From positions 44,317,475 through 44,381,474 of the forward strand of contig OY829545.1 in assembly GCA_963691705.1 (NCBI GenBank): DNA of 64,000 nucleotides, in the 5' to 3' direction. This stretch comes from Viola odorata. Taxonomy: Eukaryota > Streptophyta > Magnoliopsida > Malpighiales > Violaceae. How positions within the stretch are numbered: the first letter of the stretch is position 1; each line of letters begins with the position of its first letter. Below, one piece after another: positions 27,460 to 39,574 of this stretch. The translations under genes and the position numbers were made by a program. The notes below the pieces were generated by a model that worked only from the letters and a program-made list of their open reading frames with translations, did not search any database and was not told the origin of the DNA.

Positions 27460-28379
27460 TAGTAGAGGTGTCAAAATGGGTCAATTTGATTAGACCTGTG
27501 AATTAAAATGGTTAATCTGAACCGACTCATTTAAGAGATTTATTTAAAACGACGTGATTTCGATCTTGTATAATTTTAAAAATATATATATAATAAAATA
27601 AAATAAAATGTAGTACAAATAAAAAATCATAAAATTATAAGAAAAAATATAATAAAATAATAAAAAATGTGGAAAAAATAATAAAATAAAAAAATAATAA
27701 AAAAATCAAGGAAAAATATAATAAAAAGGTAAAAACGCGAAAAAAATAAAATATTTAGAAAATTATATAGAATTCAAAAAATACATAAAAAATTCAAAAA
27801 ATTCAGAAAAATATATAAAGAGGACGACCAAGAATGAACCAACTAGTCATTTACTCATAACATCAGTTGACTAGAACGACACTCATCATTATAATTATAA
27901 TGAATCTCACAGAGTGAAATATCTTCTCGTATCCCATAAATTTAAAAGGTAATCCCTATCTTTTCTAAGGTACATCTTCATCGACATTATCCTCCTGATT
28001 ATTCAAAATCATCTTACTTAACAACGAAAAATATATTTCTTAAAAAAAAGAATCCTACGTTGATATAAATACAAGATCATCATCATTAACGTACACACAC
28101 AAAACCCTAGTAATAAAACTCTGCCGAATATTCATCTAACTTGCTCACCAGATTGTTGAAATATTGAACTGCGCGCACGTTATCGACGGGTCAATCCCGT
28201 CGCAATGTTTAAATTTTTTCCTTTCCTTAGCTTGTATTTATTAGACAAATATATTAACACATAATTTAATTATTTTTATCTAGCAATTAGTATATTAATT
28301 AATTTTAACTGTAATTGTAATTAATAGTTATAATTTGAGAGGTATAGGGTATGAATTTAGGGTTTAGGGTATAGGGTAT
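27460..28379. other. MITE-like end plus beta-glucosidase 5' flank, copy C
   Basis: 27464-27825 starts TAGAGGTGTCAAAATGGGTC and becomes very AT-rich, matching 25575-25875. From about 27830 the flank block GAATGAACCAACTAGTC ... GCGCGCACGTTATCGACGGG is repeated a third time. No gene. Confidence 0.65.
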
Positions 28380-28842
28380 TGATTGCATGTATATTTTGCT
28401 TGTTTTTTCTGGTCTAGATGATCTAATTTTAAGCTTTGATACTATTGGAAAAAAAGCATACCTTTTTCCTTTTTTTACTGAAAGGGGCAAATAACTAGCA
28501 ATTTCAAGAAATGTAGTTGTACAGAGCAACTGGAGAGCAACCTGAACCAAGACTTAGAAAGTAGTACTAGAGATGACGGATTCCTAGTTCTCGTCCAAGA
28601 ACTATCCTGACAAGAGGATGACTCTACATACGCTGGACCCGGAAACTAAGGCCCATTGAGGAGGAGAGGAGCTGAACATAAGCGATAGAAGCGAAGAAAG
28701 AAGAAGAGGTTGACCAAATGCCTAATTACAGAGAGAGATTCTAGGACGTGATGAGAGGAAATCTAATTGATAAGGGTTATCCTTTTTCTTTTTGTAGAAT
28801 CTAGGACGTTGAAGTAGAGATATAGACAAGCTTGGCAGCCCT
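28380..28842 (+). repeat. Athila-E LTR, copy C, left part
   Basis: Begins TGATTGCATGTATATTTTGC as in copy A and is cut at 28842 by Athila-B. It resumes at 56831 with AGAGATCTTCTCTTGCCTC, exactly where copies A and B continue. The last five bases (GCCCT, 28838-28842) are the Athila-B target duplication. Confidence 0.85.
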
Positions 28843-30485
28843 TGATAGCATATTTTTATGCACGATTTTCTCTCCATTTTCTTGCCCATTTAAGGCATGA
28901 TTCTGCTAAATTATCCTTGTTTTCATTACTATTGCAGATCTAGGCCTAAAAAGGGAGTTTATGCAAAAACATGCATTTTGGGTGCATTTTGGGCGAATTC
29001 GAGCTTCAAGACCAAAGTTGAGGTCCTGAGTCCAAAGCAGCGTTCAAGGTCCCGAACCAGACTCTCCACGTGTCCTCTTGCCAAAGCTTCCATGTGATCT
29101 CCCTGACACTGTTCTGACGCTCTGCACTGATCACAAAATACCTACCTCTCTGACCATTTCAGCCCTTGAGCCCAATCCAGACTTGCCAAAGCTGGGAAAG
29201 CCAGACAACTTTATGCTTTTTCAGCTTTGTGCTTTAGGGAGCATGGATCCATTGTAATAGGCTTTCAATTAATGCATTTTGTCCCTAGTTTAGGCTGAAG
29301 ATATTTTGTTCTTGGAGCTTTAGCTTATAAGGAGCATCCAAGGAGTAGTTTAGGACATATCTCAACACATAATATAATTTTTATAATAATTAGAACTAGT
29401 TTTTCTTAGACTTCTCTCTAGTTTATCTCTCTAGTTCTTGTTAGCACCTTCAACCTTGCCGTCGGGCTTCAAACGGTTTTTAGTAACAAAGTCTTCTTCC
29501 CTTCATCTATTTATTTACTTATTATGCTTTCTTTAATTATTATTTGTTCATCTTCAAGTATGAGTAGCTAAATCTTTAATTCTTAGCAAGGGTTGCAAGG
29601 GCAGATTCTAGGCCTTAATGTGCTTAATATATTCTTGCTGCCATATTCAATTACTTGTCGTTTTAATTACATCTTTACATGAAATAATTTGAGGCTTGAT
29701 CAACTGATTGTTATTTTGTGTGAATGCTGCCATCTTTGTGATGAATACGGAAGGAAAATTGCATGGAACAAGTAGGCATCTGTTTAGTCTCGACTGCGAT
29801 GAAGTGGTCTTGAATAGATAGGATGAGTGGTTGATTAGAGCGAGGTCACGAGCTTGACAAACTGAGGGACTTTTAGCTCTAGATCTGTCTTTTCTTATCT
29901 TCATGGGCAGTTTGAGTATGGCCCTCCCGCATTCGTGCCTGGAGGGATGGCAAACTGTGAAGACTACCTCATATGTGGAAACGGGGGGTAGTTTCTCTTA
30001 AGAGAAAATTAGGGGATATCCGAGGAATCTGGTCTCTATGTCATTTCTATGATGTCTTGAATAGAATATCCTTGTGCTGATGACGATTGGGCCCCCGAAT
30101 GCAACCCAAGAATGCCTTTGCTAAGATCCTTCTCTACCTGATTATTTGTGTTTGATTATCGCTCTGTTTTACTATTTTTGAATTTATTCACTGATTTGCT
30201 TTGTTTTATCCTTCGGGACCCCGAACTGACAACTCAAGGTCTCGAATACTGCTTTCTTAGTTAAAAAGTGTTAGCTCCCAATCTCTCTTGGCTGACTCGT
30301 TTAGCCAAGTAAACCCCCCCCCCCCCCCCCGAGTGTTACTTTACGTGTTTTTGTCCTGTGATTTCATTCAAGACCTTGAATCAGTCTCTCTCAATCCCTG
30401 TGTTCGACCCTGACTACCATTGTACACATTATCCATTATGCACACACTTTCAGGCATTATAAATCTTCATTTGACTGACGATCAA
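28843..30485 (+). repeat. 5' LTR of Athila-B
   Basis: TGATAGCATATTTTTATG to GACGATCA. TATA-like CTTATAAGG lies at 29334-29342. A run of 17 C occurs at 30314-30330. Compared with the 3' LTR it lacks about 34 bases next to CTCTCCA (29069). Confidence 0.95.
30314..30330. repeat. Poly(C) tract in Athila-B 5' LTR
   Basis: Seventeen consecutive C. The 3' LTR has a shorter, interrupted C-rich run (near 56659) at the same place, so length variation is expected. Confidence 0.9.
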
Positions 30486-30488
30486 ATT

Positions 30489-30506
30489 GGCGTCGTTGTC
30501 GGGGAT
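30489..30506 (+). other. Primer-binding site of Athila-B
   Basis: TGGCGTCGTTGTCGGGGA, four bases after the LTR, equals the tRNA-Asp site of Athila-A with one C-to-T change at position 6. Confidence 0.8.
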
Positions 30507-30538
30507 TGTTTCAAGACTGATTTATTTTTCTTGTTTGT

Positions 30539-32167
30539 ATGACCAGGAGATCTGCACCCGATTTACTGCCCCTTGATCACGAGTTAGGAAGGACAGAAAA
30601 AGGCCTTCGAAGACTTGCCTAAGGATCGAACTCCAATCCTTGTGTTCGGGACCTCGAACGTCTCTTTGCTCTCCAGGACAATCCAGACCCCGAAAACCTA
30701 CCTCCAGTCCATCCAGAAGAACCCAACATGGATAATCGCGGCCCCGAAGGGGGAGATATTCCACCAGCTCCCCCAGTGATCCAGACCATCGATGAATTCA
30801 ATGCTGCCCCCGAGGCCCCGACCAGTTGTATCGTTTGGCCGGTGGTCCCGAATGACTGGGAACTCAAATCCGCAACCATGCACCACCTACCCCTCTACCG
30901 AGGGCCGACTAAAGAAAATCCCCACCGTCACGTCCAACAACTACACTCCATCTGTGATGCCATGAAGCCCCACAACGTTACTGTTGAGCATGCTAAATTA
31001 CGTGCCTTTATGTGGTCTGTCAAGGACGATGCTCTTGACTGGTTTTATGACTTGCAGCCACAATCCATTAACTCATGGGCTGAAATATCCAAGGCCTTTA
31101 TGGACAAATACTACCTGGTGTCCATCGCTATGGTGACCCGAAAGCAGCTCGTGTCCGTCCTTCAAAAAGACACAGAGGATCTTGAGCAATATTATGAGCG
31201 GTTTAAGAAAATACAAGCCCTATGCCCCTCGCATAATCTGTCCGAACATGCTCTCATACAATATTTTTGTGAAGGACTCAAGGGCCGAGACAAGGCCTTG
31301 CTAAACGCTGTTGCCGGCGGATCCATTACTAGACTTACTCCTGCTGCCGCCAAGAACACCATTGAGCTCATGGCCAAGAACAACCTCCAACTCAACAATT
31401 CCACTAGCGTTCAAGACTCCCGTTCAGCCGCCATAGAGAATCAATTAGCAGCCATCACGGGTATGCTGCAGAACATGGCCTCGGGACATCCAGTCCAGGT
31501 CAAGGCCTACCAAATCTGCCAGCTTTCAGACCATCCCACTGATGCTTGCCCATTTATTCCTGAAGAAATGCCCGTCAATGCTGGTGGAGGATTCAATGTC
31601 CCGTATGGTCAGAACCACAATCAAGGCTGGAAGCAGCCTAACTATGGGTGGAACAACAACCAGCAGGCCGGACCTAGCCATCAGTATGGACAAAATCCAT
31701 ACGAAAATCACCCCCCTCCTTTCAACATGCAAAACTTCAAGCCCAGACCCAATTTTCAGAATTATCAATACCAGAGGCAGCCACCCACAGATCAGAACTT
31801 CACCATGCTCGTGCCCCCGAATGAGGAACCTTCCCCTGATAAGAAAAAAATTGCGGAGCTGGAAAAACAAATTCGTACTCTCATGGCAGAGATGAAGGAG
31901 GTAAAAAATGGAGGAAGATTCCCAGGGAAAACGGAACCCAACCCGAAGCATGAGGCATGTGCCATGAACCTCCGCAGTGGCCTCGAGATCCCTTCTCGTG
32001 TGCATCCAGACCCCAAATCTGCAGAAGACATTCAAGGTCCCGAATGTGATAACGGTGCACAACCACCTCTAGAACAACCTACTGAACAACCCAAGAAGTC
32101 TCGATTCAATGCCGCAGCTCTTGACCACTTCTTCTCCAGCAAGAAGTCTCGATGTAAAAAGAAATAG
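30539..32167 (+). pseudogene. gag: gag of Athila-B (stops near start and end)
   Basis: The conserved start ATG (MTRRSAPDLLPLD) is at 30539, but a TAA at 30620-30622 stands where Athila-A has CAA. The frame then stays open from about 30728 to a TAG at 32165-32167. The gag core shows DDALDWFYDL and KYYLVSIAMVTRKQL. The zinc-knuckle-like CQLSDHPTDACP lies near 31515 and a Gln/Asn-rich tail follows. Sequence continues in the same phase into the protease region. It would form the particle shell if the stops were absent. Confidence 0.85.
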
Positions 32168-33272
32168 CCGGTTGAAGAAGAATTCTCCCAAGAATTCATT
32201 AACAAAGTACTCGAACCCCCGTTCCCTCAGCGGTTAGTCAAGAAGAAGAAAAAAGTGGAAGACCGGGATATCTTTGATATGTTCAGCAAGGTCATCATCA
32301 ATATTCCCCTCCTCAAGGCCATCAAGAACATGCCTCGATACACAAAGTTCCTCAAACAACTTTGCACCAACAAGAACAAATTCACCGAGGTGAATCGAAT
32401 TAGTGTGGGAGCTAACTTGTCCGCCCATATCCAGCGCAAAATTCCACTCATGTGCAAGGATCAAGGCATGTTCACGGTCCCTTGCAAAATTGGTACCATC
32501 GATATTGGGAAGGTAATGTGTGATTTGGGAGCTGGAATTAATGTTATGCCCTTGACCATTTACAATGGTCTTAGACTCGGGCCCTTGAAGGAAAGCACGC
32601 TTGTCATCCAACTTGCAGACCGCTCGGTTGTCTATCCCAAAGGCATAATCACGGATGTTCTTGTCCAAGTAGGTGAATTCCTATTTCCAGCGGATTTCTA
32701 TGTTCTCTCCATGGAAAACCCAACAAACACCAAGTCTTCGGATCTACTTTTGGGGCGTCCTTTCTTGGCCACTGCCCGTGCAAAGATTGACTTCTATGAG
32801 GCCTCTATCTCCCTCAAATTCGATGGGGAAATCATCCGTTTCAACATGCTGGATTCAATGAAATACCCATCCGAATTTTCGAGCGTCAATTTTATTGATG
32901 TACTAGACCCCCTTGTGGAGAACATTACTGATCTGAACTCTATCGAGTCCTTGAAGCTGATTCTTGACCGAAGTCTCACTCCCGAATCCTTGAAGGAGAT
33001 GACATCGTCCATTGCAATTCCCACTGAACTATGCTCAGTCGCAGCAGCCCTCGAAGAAAATGCTATCTTAGCAGTCGAGCCCCCGAGTGAGTCTCCCGAA
33101 TGTGCAGGTCATGAGCGACTCACCCCTTCTCTGGTACAAGCTCCAGACCTTGAAATTAAGGCGCTGCCCTCTCATTTGAAGTATGCCTACCTCGGAGAAA
33201 AAGAATCCCTTCCGGTCATAATTTTCAACAAATTGGAAGAGGGTCAAGAGCTTGAATTAGTAAGCCTCTCAT
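32168..33272 (+). pseudogene. Protease region of Athila-B
   Basis: In phase with gag after the TAG at 32165. EDRDIFDMFSKV is followed by the retropepsin-like motif CDLGAGINVMPLTIYNG (near 32520), which here keeps the Gly lost in Athila-A, and LLGRPFLATARAKID near 32750. Near 33260 about 180 bases present in Athila-A (from the block before RT to KLLDAGVIYP) are deleted, shifting the frame. The deletion removes the protease-RT junction. Confidence 0.82.
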
Positions 33273-34303
33273 TTGAAGCTGCTCGATGTCGGGGTTATCT
33301 ATCCCATCTCTGATTCCCTATGGGTCAGTCCTGTTCAGGTGGTTCCAAAGAAAACAGGCATCACCATCATTCCAGGTCCCGAGGGTCTGCCAATCCCCTC
33401 CCGAATCCAGAATGATTGGCGTGTATGCATCGATTATCGATGCTTGAATGAGGCCACCCGAAAAGATCACTTCCCACTGCCCTTCATAGATCAAATACTA
33501 GAGCGCCTTGCGGGTAAGATGCATTATTGCTGCCTGGATGGGTATTAGGGATTCCACCAAATTGCAGTAGCCCTTGAAGACTAGGAGAAGACAACTTTCA
33601 CGTACCCATTGGGTTATGCAATGCCCCGACAACATTCCAGAGGTGCATGGTCAGCATCTTTTTAGAATTTGTAGAAGAGTGCATTGAGGTATTCATGGAC
33701 GACTTCACGGTCTATGGTAACTCCTTTTCCGAATGCCTCTCGAATTTAAAGAAAATTTTGCAAAGATGTGTAGATACTAACCTTGTTCTTAATTTCGAAA
33801 AATGTCACTTCATGGTAGACCAAGGGCTTATCTTAGGCCACATCGTGTCCCGAAAGGGTATCGAAATGGAAAAAGCAAAAATCCAAGCTATCGAGACCTT
33901 GCCTTACCCCTCGAATATTCAAGATTTGCGCTCTTTTCTTGGTCACACAGGATTTTACAGGAGGTTCATCAAGGACTTCTCCAAGATAGCCCAGCCAATG
34001 TGCCAACCGTTACACAAGGATGTAGACTTCATCTTTGACGAAAAGTGCAAGACGGCATTCGAGACCTTGAAAGCCAAGCTCATTTCTGCTCCTATCATTC
34101 AAGCCCCCGACTGGACACTCCCCTTAGAGATCATGTGTGATGCTAGCAACCAGGCTTTGGGAGCTGTCCTGGGCCAGAAGAAAGATAAGGAGACGTACGT
34201 CGTCTACTATGCGTCCAAGTTGCTGGATCCCGCGCAACAAAACTATACCACGACGGAAAAAGAGCTTTTGGCGATTGTCTATGCCCTTGATAAGTTCCGG
34301 TAG
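33273..34303 (+). pseudogene. pol: Reverse transcriptase and start of RNase H of Athila-B (broken)
   Basis: 33273-33548 holds the RT fingers (KLLDVGVIYPISDS, WRVCIDYRCLNEATRKDHF) and ends at a TAG (33546-33548) in the YSG motif. A deletion near 33605-33620 removes about eleven residues around RRMPFG. 33647-34303 resumes in another frame with FMDDFTVYGNSF, FLGHTGFYRRFIKDFSK and the RNase H start VVYYASKLLDPAQQ. It ends at a TAG (34301-34303) that aligns with CAA in Athila-A. With part of the palm missing the RT is not functional. Confidence 0.87.
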
Positions 34304-34309
34304 TACCTC

Positions 34310-35872
34310 TTGGGCACGGAAGTGATTGTGTATTCCGACCATTCTGCCCTTCGATGCCTGCTTAAGAAGACAGATGCGAAGCCTAGGCTTATCCGCTGGA
34401 TCCTCCTACTCCAAGAGTTCAACCTTGCTATCAAGGACAAGAAAGGGACCGAAAATTATGTAGCTGACCACTTGAGTAGGCTCCCGAATCAAGAGGATGA
34501 CTCCCAAGTAGCCATTCGGGAGACTTTTCCAGATGAGCATTTGTGCTTAGTTGACACCGCGAAGTTCCCATGGTTCACGGACATAGCGAAGTTTTGTGCC
34601 ACTGGCGTGTTTCCAGTCGAGGCCTCGAGCGCAGAGCACAACCGGATCCGAAGGCAAGCCAAGTCCTATGTTTGGGACAACCCCTACTTGTGGAAACATT
34701 GTTCAGATCAGATTATTAGGCGCTGTGTCACCATGGATGAGGTCCCGTCAATCCTCAAGTTCTGCCACTCGACAACAGAAGGAGGGCATTTTGCTACAAA
34801 GAAGACCGCGCTCAAAGTCTTGGAAGCCGGTCTTTATTGGCCGTCAATTTTCAAGGACAGTTATTTGTTTTGCGCTACATGCCCTCGGTGCCAAGCTATG
34901 GGAAACATCGGGGCGAGGAACCAAATGCCCTTGACCAGCATCCTTGCGTGTGAAATTTTTGAAATTTGGGGCATTGACTTCATGGGCCTTTTCCCAAGTT
35001 CATTCGGGAACACATACATCCTGCTTGCAGTGGATTATGTTTCCAAATGGATTGAAGCCAAAGCCACCAAGACAGACGATTCGAGGGTAGTTGCTGATTT
35101 CCTTAGAACCCACATTTTCAACCTATTCGGGACCCCGCGAGCTCTCATCAGCGATCGGGGGACCCATTTCTGCAATCGAACGGTCTCCTCATTGCTTAAC
35201 AAATATGGGGTGACCCATCGAGTATCTACAGCTTATCACCCCCAAACCAATGGGCAAGCTGAGGTGTCAAATCGGGAGATTAAAGCTATTCTCGAGAAGA
35301 CCGGCAATCAGTCAAGGAAAGATTGGAGTCTTAAACTAGGAGACGCGCTATGGGCCTATCGCACTGCATTCAAGACCCCGATCGGTATGACACCGTATCG
35401 GCTGGTCTATGGCAAGCCATGTCACCTCCCGGTCGAGATTGAGCACAAGGAATTTTGGGCAATCAAGAAGGTCAACATGGATTTAAACTTGGCAGGCAAG
35501 GACCGATGTCTCCAGATTCAAGAGCTTGAAGAGCTTCGAGGGGACGCCTATGAGAATTCAATGATCTACAAGGGCAAGACAAAGGCCCAACACGACAAGC
35601 ACCTTGTAGTCAAGACCTTCACGATTGGGCAAAAGGTTTTGCTATTCAACTCACGCTTACGAATTTTTTCGGGGAAGCTAAAATCCAAATGGACCGGACC
35701 GTATCAAGTCACTGTTGTGTTTAATCATGGAGCTATCGAAATTCAGAATCTGGACAATGGGGAGCCATTCAAGGTGAACGGTCATAGGCTGAAACCCTTC
35801 TATGAAGGATTCAAGCCCTCTACCGCAGAAGAAGTGAGGGTCGAGGACCCAGCAATCAATACCCCCGAATGA
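34310..35872 (+). pseudogene. RNase H C-terminus and integrase of Athila-B (long intact frame)
   Basis: A 520-codon open stretch in phase with the upstream RT-RNase H. Residues 1-57 end RNase H ([15 protein letters not shown]). The integrase zinc-binding region has His153/His160 and Cys191/Cys194. The catalytic triad is Asp223 (WGIDFMG), Asp282 (ALISDRG) and Glu318 (GQAEVSNRE), with the canonical 35 residues between the last two. A GPY-type module (WTGPYQV) lies near residue 465. All key residues are present, but the protein can only be made as part of the broken polyprotein, so it is listed as pseudogene. Confidence 0.88.
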
Positions 35873-36594
35873 AGGAAAAAAAAAACGTCTAGGCCTAGAC
35901 GATAATCAAGGCCAAGTGTGGGGACAACCCTCGGATTCCTAAAACTCTCTCTCTTTAATTTTCATGTCTTTCAAATCTGAGCCCAACATACTTTTTCTCT
36001 TTTCCATATACATTTCTTATCTTCCCTAGGTAGTCTTAATTAATTTTGTCCCTTATCATTTCCCTTTTTTTAATCCTTCGTTCCTTTTTTATTATTATTA
36101 TTTTGAGTCAACCTTAGCTTTTCAAATTCTTTATGCACACTTTTTTTGTTACCTAGGTAAATTTTAAAAGTTTGTTTTCTTTCCTTTTCATTTAATTCCT
36201 TCATCTCCCCTCCTTTTCATTAAATACCCTTGTCCCCTTCTTTATTAATCCCCATTTAATTCATTTTGTTTTATTCCCCTCTCCTATTTTCAAAATCCAA
36301 AAAGCTGATCACCTTTTTCCTTTTCCCGTGCAGGTGCAGGCGCACGCTGTCCTTGGCTCTGTGCGTCCTCGCCCAGCATGCCACGTGGCGGACGAAGACC
36401 AAGGCAATCAACTCCCTCCTCTCTCTCTCCCTTTCCGTATCCTAAATCCCATTAACCCACGCCACCTAACCATCCGATTACCATCCGTTATCCAACCAAA
36501 ACCCTCTCATCTCTCTTTCCATCAAATCAACACACATATTCTTTTCCTTTCTTTTCAAACAAAACAAATTAATTCAAACCCTTTCTTCCCCACC
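35873..36594 (+). other. Athila-B spacer between integrase and third ORF
   Basis: No gene. A PPT-like CAAGTGTGGGGACAACC occurs near 35912. The rest is pyrimidine-rich, as in the same position of Athila-A (7882-8443), and could hold the acceptor site for a spliced subgenomic RNA; that is inference. Confidence 0.5.
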
Positions 36595-37938
36595 ATGGCA
36601 AAAACCAACCTCAACCTAAACAAACCCACTACCTCTCAAACCTCCACTCCTCACTCTACGACCTCTCAACCACCAAACCCCACCGCCGATCAACCACCAC
36701 CACGACACCACCCCGTTAACCTTTCGTCTCCTCCACCGTCATCGACTACCTCTGATCTATTCGAGTCAGGTTCAGAAGACACCTTAGACCTCGACGACCT
36801 CAACACCTTTGAACTCCTCTCCTCCAAACCTGCCATGACCAGATCCGGCAAAGTGACCCGTATTCCACCAACGACCGCCGCCGGCAGCAAGAAAAAGAAG
36901 ACTACCAAGCCTCCGGCGGGGCAGAAAGAGGAGGAGCAGCCCCCAAAGATTCCCATCGATGACATCTCCTTAAAGGTCGAGCCGCTTGCTCGCGGCTGGC
37001 CGGAGTCTGAGGAAGGAGGAGCAGACGGCAGCGAGACCAGCTCCAGCCTCCAGGAAGCTAGAAGGGTCGAGAAAGAGAATGAAGAAGCATTTCCCTAGGA
37101 ATCAGAGGGACAATCTGAGGAAGAAGTTGGCACGGAGGAGGTTGAGGTTGAAGAAGAAAAGGAAGAGGTTGACGAGGGGAAGGCAAAGCCAGCCACTCAA
37201 GGTCCCGAGCAATTCGCTCAAGGGCCTGAGGAGCCGGGCGTAGAGAGAGAGGATGAAGTTGAGGAGGTTGCACCACCAGCACGATCCAGCCCTAGTCCCA
37301 AGAAGAAAAAGGGCAAGGCCCCGGCCAAATCCGCCTCCAAAACGCCGGCCAGAGCGGCGAAGGCACCACCTAAGGCCCCGACCTCCAAAAAGAGAAAGAC
37401 TCCAGCATCGACCAAGGGAAAAGCCAAAGCGGCAGAGACACCCCGAAAGGCCCAGAAAGCTGAGCCCGAAGACTCCCTTGAGGCCCCCTCTCCTGCTTCC
37501 GCTTCGGGACTCCGAAGCAACCACCTGGTAACAGCTGACCTTGGCACTTTTAATGAGCTATTCATTTTCAATGATAAACCATCCATAGATAAGGTCAATC
37601 TGCTGAACAACAAGGGAATAGCCCAATGTGCTAAATTAGACATGGACCTTTATGACAAAATGGGTGTTGGGTCCCGAATCCTGGAATTGGTTAAGCGGAT
37701 AGGTTGGGAGAGTTTGTTTTTCATGGATCACCCCACTTATTTGGAACTCAGCCTCAAGTTCTTTGCTAGCTTCTAGTATAAGCCTGATTTGTTCAAGCCC
37801 AAGGGTAGGGTAGGTCCCGATCTCTCTGCCAAGGGGTGCATAAACTTTAGGATGGCTAGCAAATGGCACCCCATGTCCCTCGATGATTTCAATGTCTATC
37901 TCGGTTTTGTCCGTCGCGAGGAAGTGCAAGGGGCTGAG

Positions 37939-38509
37939 TGATAATATTTTGTCTTCTGCCGAAAGATGTATGGCGGAACGGCTCCTCTCAGATCAGTGCT
38001 CACGACGGTCCGCGGTACCTGCAATACGCCGGAGGGGGTCTCCGACCTAAACACTCTGATGCTTAAGTCAGTATGTGTACTGAATTTGGCAGAGCTTGGG
38101 CCAGTCAGATTATGCTTACCTGCCTCCTTTGAGGGGGAGGTATATGCATAGAAGAATTGAGCATTTCCGCGTTTGGGGATAGCCAGAGAGCTATCCCTAA
38201 TGTTAGGGATCGGGGTTCGCCCTTCGGATGATATGTTACCGTGGCGATAGCCATGGGATAAATGCTACCACGATAGGGTAGCGACTGAGTGGTCCCCCTG
38301 ACGCGTGGTATTCCTCAGAATGAGACAGCTCTTCGAGCCATCTAGAAGGTTCGTTTGGGGAAACTCCTGAGCGCTGTTTTGCCCTCTTGGCGTCAGCCTC
38401 TGGGGGAGGCGGTGGCCCTCTCCCTACCGCGAAGGTGGGAACAGTGATCTCTTCTTTCAGTTCAGGGCAATAGACGGAAATACCCTTTTCCTTAGGTGGA
38501 TTGTTATCA
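37939..38509 (-). repeat. 3' LTR of Tat-C (left)
   Basis: 571 bp, TGATAATATT to GTTATCA on the plus strand. Its TATA region reads TATATGCATA, degraded relative to the other LTR. Confidence 0.95.
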
Positions 38510-38620
38510 TAAGCCCAACTGAAAATGAGCCCGAGTGTTTACCAAGGGCTAACGCCATTTCTCCGTGAGGTATCAGAGCGTTTCCTTGTCAGAAGGTGGT
38601 TTAGATGATTTCTGTCAGGG

Positions 38621-38630
38621 CTTATAAATT
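38621..38630 (+). promoter_or_regulatory. TATA-like box before the first antisense ORF
   Basis: CTTATAAATT lies about 62-71 bases upstream of the ATG at 38692, a spacing that fits a short 5' leader. It sits outside the LTR. Confidence 0.45.
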
Positions 38631-38691
38631 GAGGTTTCTTCTGTGCAAGTTTCCTCGCACTTGCACGTCCCTTTCTCTTCCATATTTCGCC

Positions 38692-39075
38692 ATGGATGAA
38701 CTGACCCGAAATTTCCTGATCTCCAAAACTTTGACCTTGAAGAACCTTACTGAAGGTGACATCGGCTTCCTGGAGAGGATGATCACCAAGACCTCAGAGG
38801 ATGTCCTGGAGTTGCAGGGGGTATTGACCCCTATTTTGTCCAAACAGCTGGGGATATCTTTGGAGGACTTCAGTCCTCTGGAGAGCTTGGCGAAGCTGGC
38901 CACTACTACTGCCTACCTTGATGTGGTTGCCTCGATGCTGCAGCAGTGGAAGGACTTGCTAGCCTGCTGCTTGAAGGGGATGAGGGCCTGCTCCGCTGAG
39001 CTGACCTCCGTTGCTGACGCGCTGAGGGATATCCCGGTCGTACCAGGGGAGGATGATGCCGGATCCAATGCCTGA
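38692..39075 (+). CDS. Small antisense ORF 1 in Tat-C (127 aa, unknown)
   Basis: Start ATG in good context (CGCCATGG). I do not recognise the 127-residue product (MDELTRNFLISKTL...). It appears mostly alpha-helical, has a Leu-rich middle and ends in an acidic tail; no signal peptide, membrane segment or metal-binding motif. It lies directly inside the 3' LTR of Tat-C on the strand opposite pol, behind a TATA-like box. An AATAAA polyadenylation-like signal occurs at about 39155. The upstream leader shares short blocks with the leader of the next small ORF. Might be an independent gene or a fragment of a larger spliced one. Confidence 0.5.
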   Translation: MDELTRNFLISKTLTLKNLTEGDIGFLERMITKTSEDVLELQGVLTPILSKQLGISLEDFSPLESLAKLATTTAYLDVVASMLQQWKDLLACCLKGMRACSAELTSVADALRDIPVVPGEDDAGSNA

Positions 39076-39574
39076 CCGCTGCTTTTGTTTCCTCTTGTTG
39101 CCTTTCTCTTATGCTTTTATGTATATATCTGAACGCTGAGGCCGCTCAGGCCATAAATAAATGGTTGTTTTTGTTTTTCCCAGTCTTCTTTTGTCTCGTT
39201 TATTTCTTGCTGCATTGGCTGAATGTGTTGGTGGCAAGCCCAACTGAAAATGAGCCTTCTTCAGTACATACCCTTTCAGTGGTTGCATTCCATGAATGAG
39301 CAATGAATGCTTTGACTCAACTGTTTCCAAAGCCGCCGTTCCAGGGGTGAGTGATTGGGTAGTTATTTGGTGCCTTTTGGTTGGCGCATTTTACGAGCAG
39401 GTATATTGGTGCCGGATCAGCTTCTGCTATTGCGGTTATTTTTCCCAGACATCTTAATTGATTTTTTAGGATCTGTGCGAGGATCGGAGCGCTTCCTTGG
39501 TTATTTAAGGGAAATGCTTTCCCTTTCCCTGTTCATCTTCATCTTTTCCTTCTCTTTGCTTTTTGTAGGTCAGA

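Noticed and set aside
28330..28380. Telomere-like TTTAGGG units
   Set aside because: Only one or two units occur, embedded in the AT-rich flank repeat and degenerate to TATAGGG; not an interstitial telomere array.
36690..37643. Long minus-strand ORFs opposite the third ORF of Athila-B (and the same at 8368-9378 in Athila-A)
   Set aside because: They mirror Glu/Lys/Pro-rich coding sequence; reading the complement of GAG/AAG/CCN-rich codons gives open Leu/Ser/Gly-rich frames by composition alone.
38568..38578. GGTATCAGAGC as an initiator-Met-type primer-binding site next to the left Tat-C LTR
   Set aside because: It is about 60 bases from the LTR and on the wrong side for a minus-strand element; the true site is at 52506-52523.
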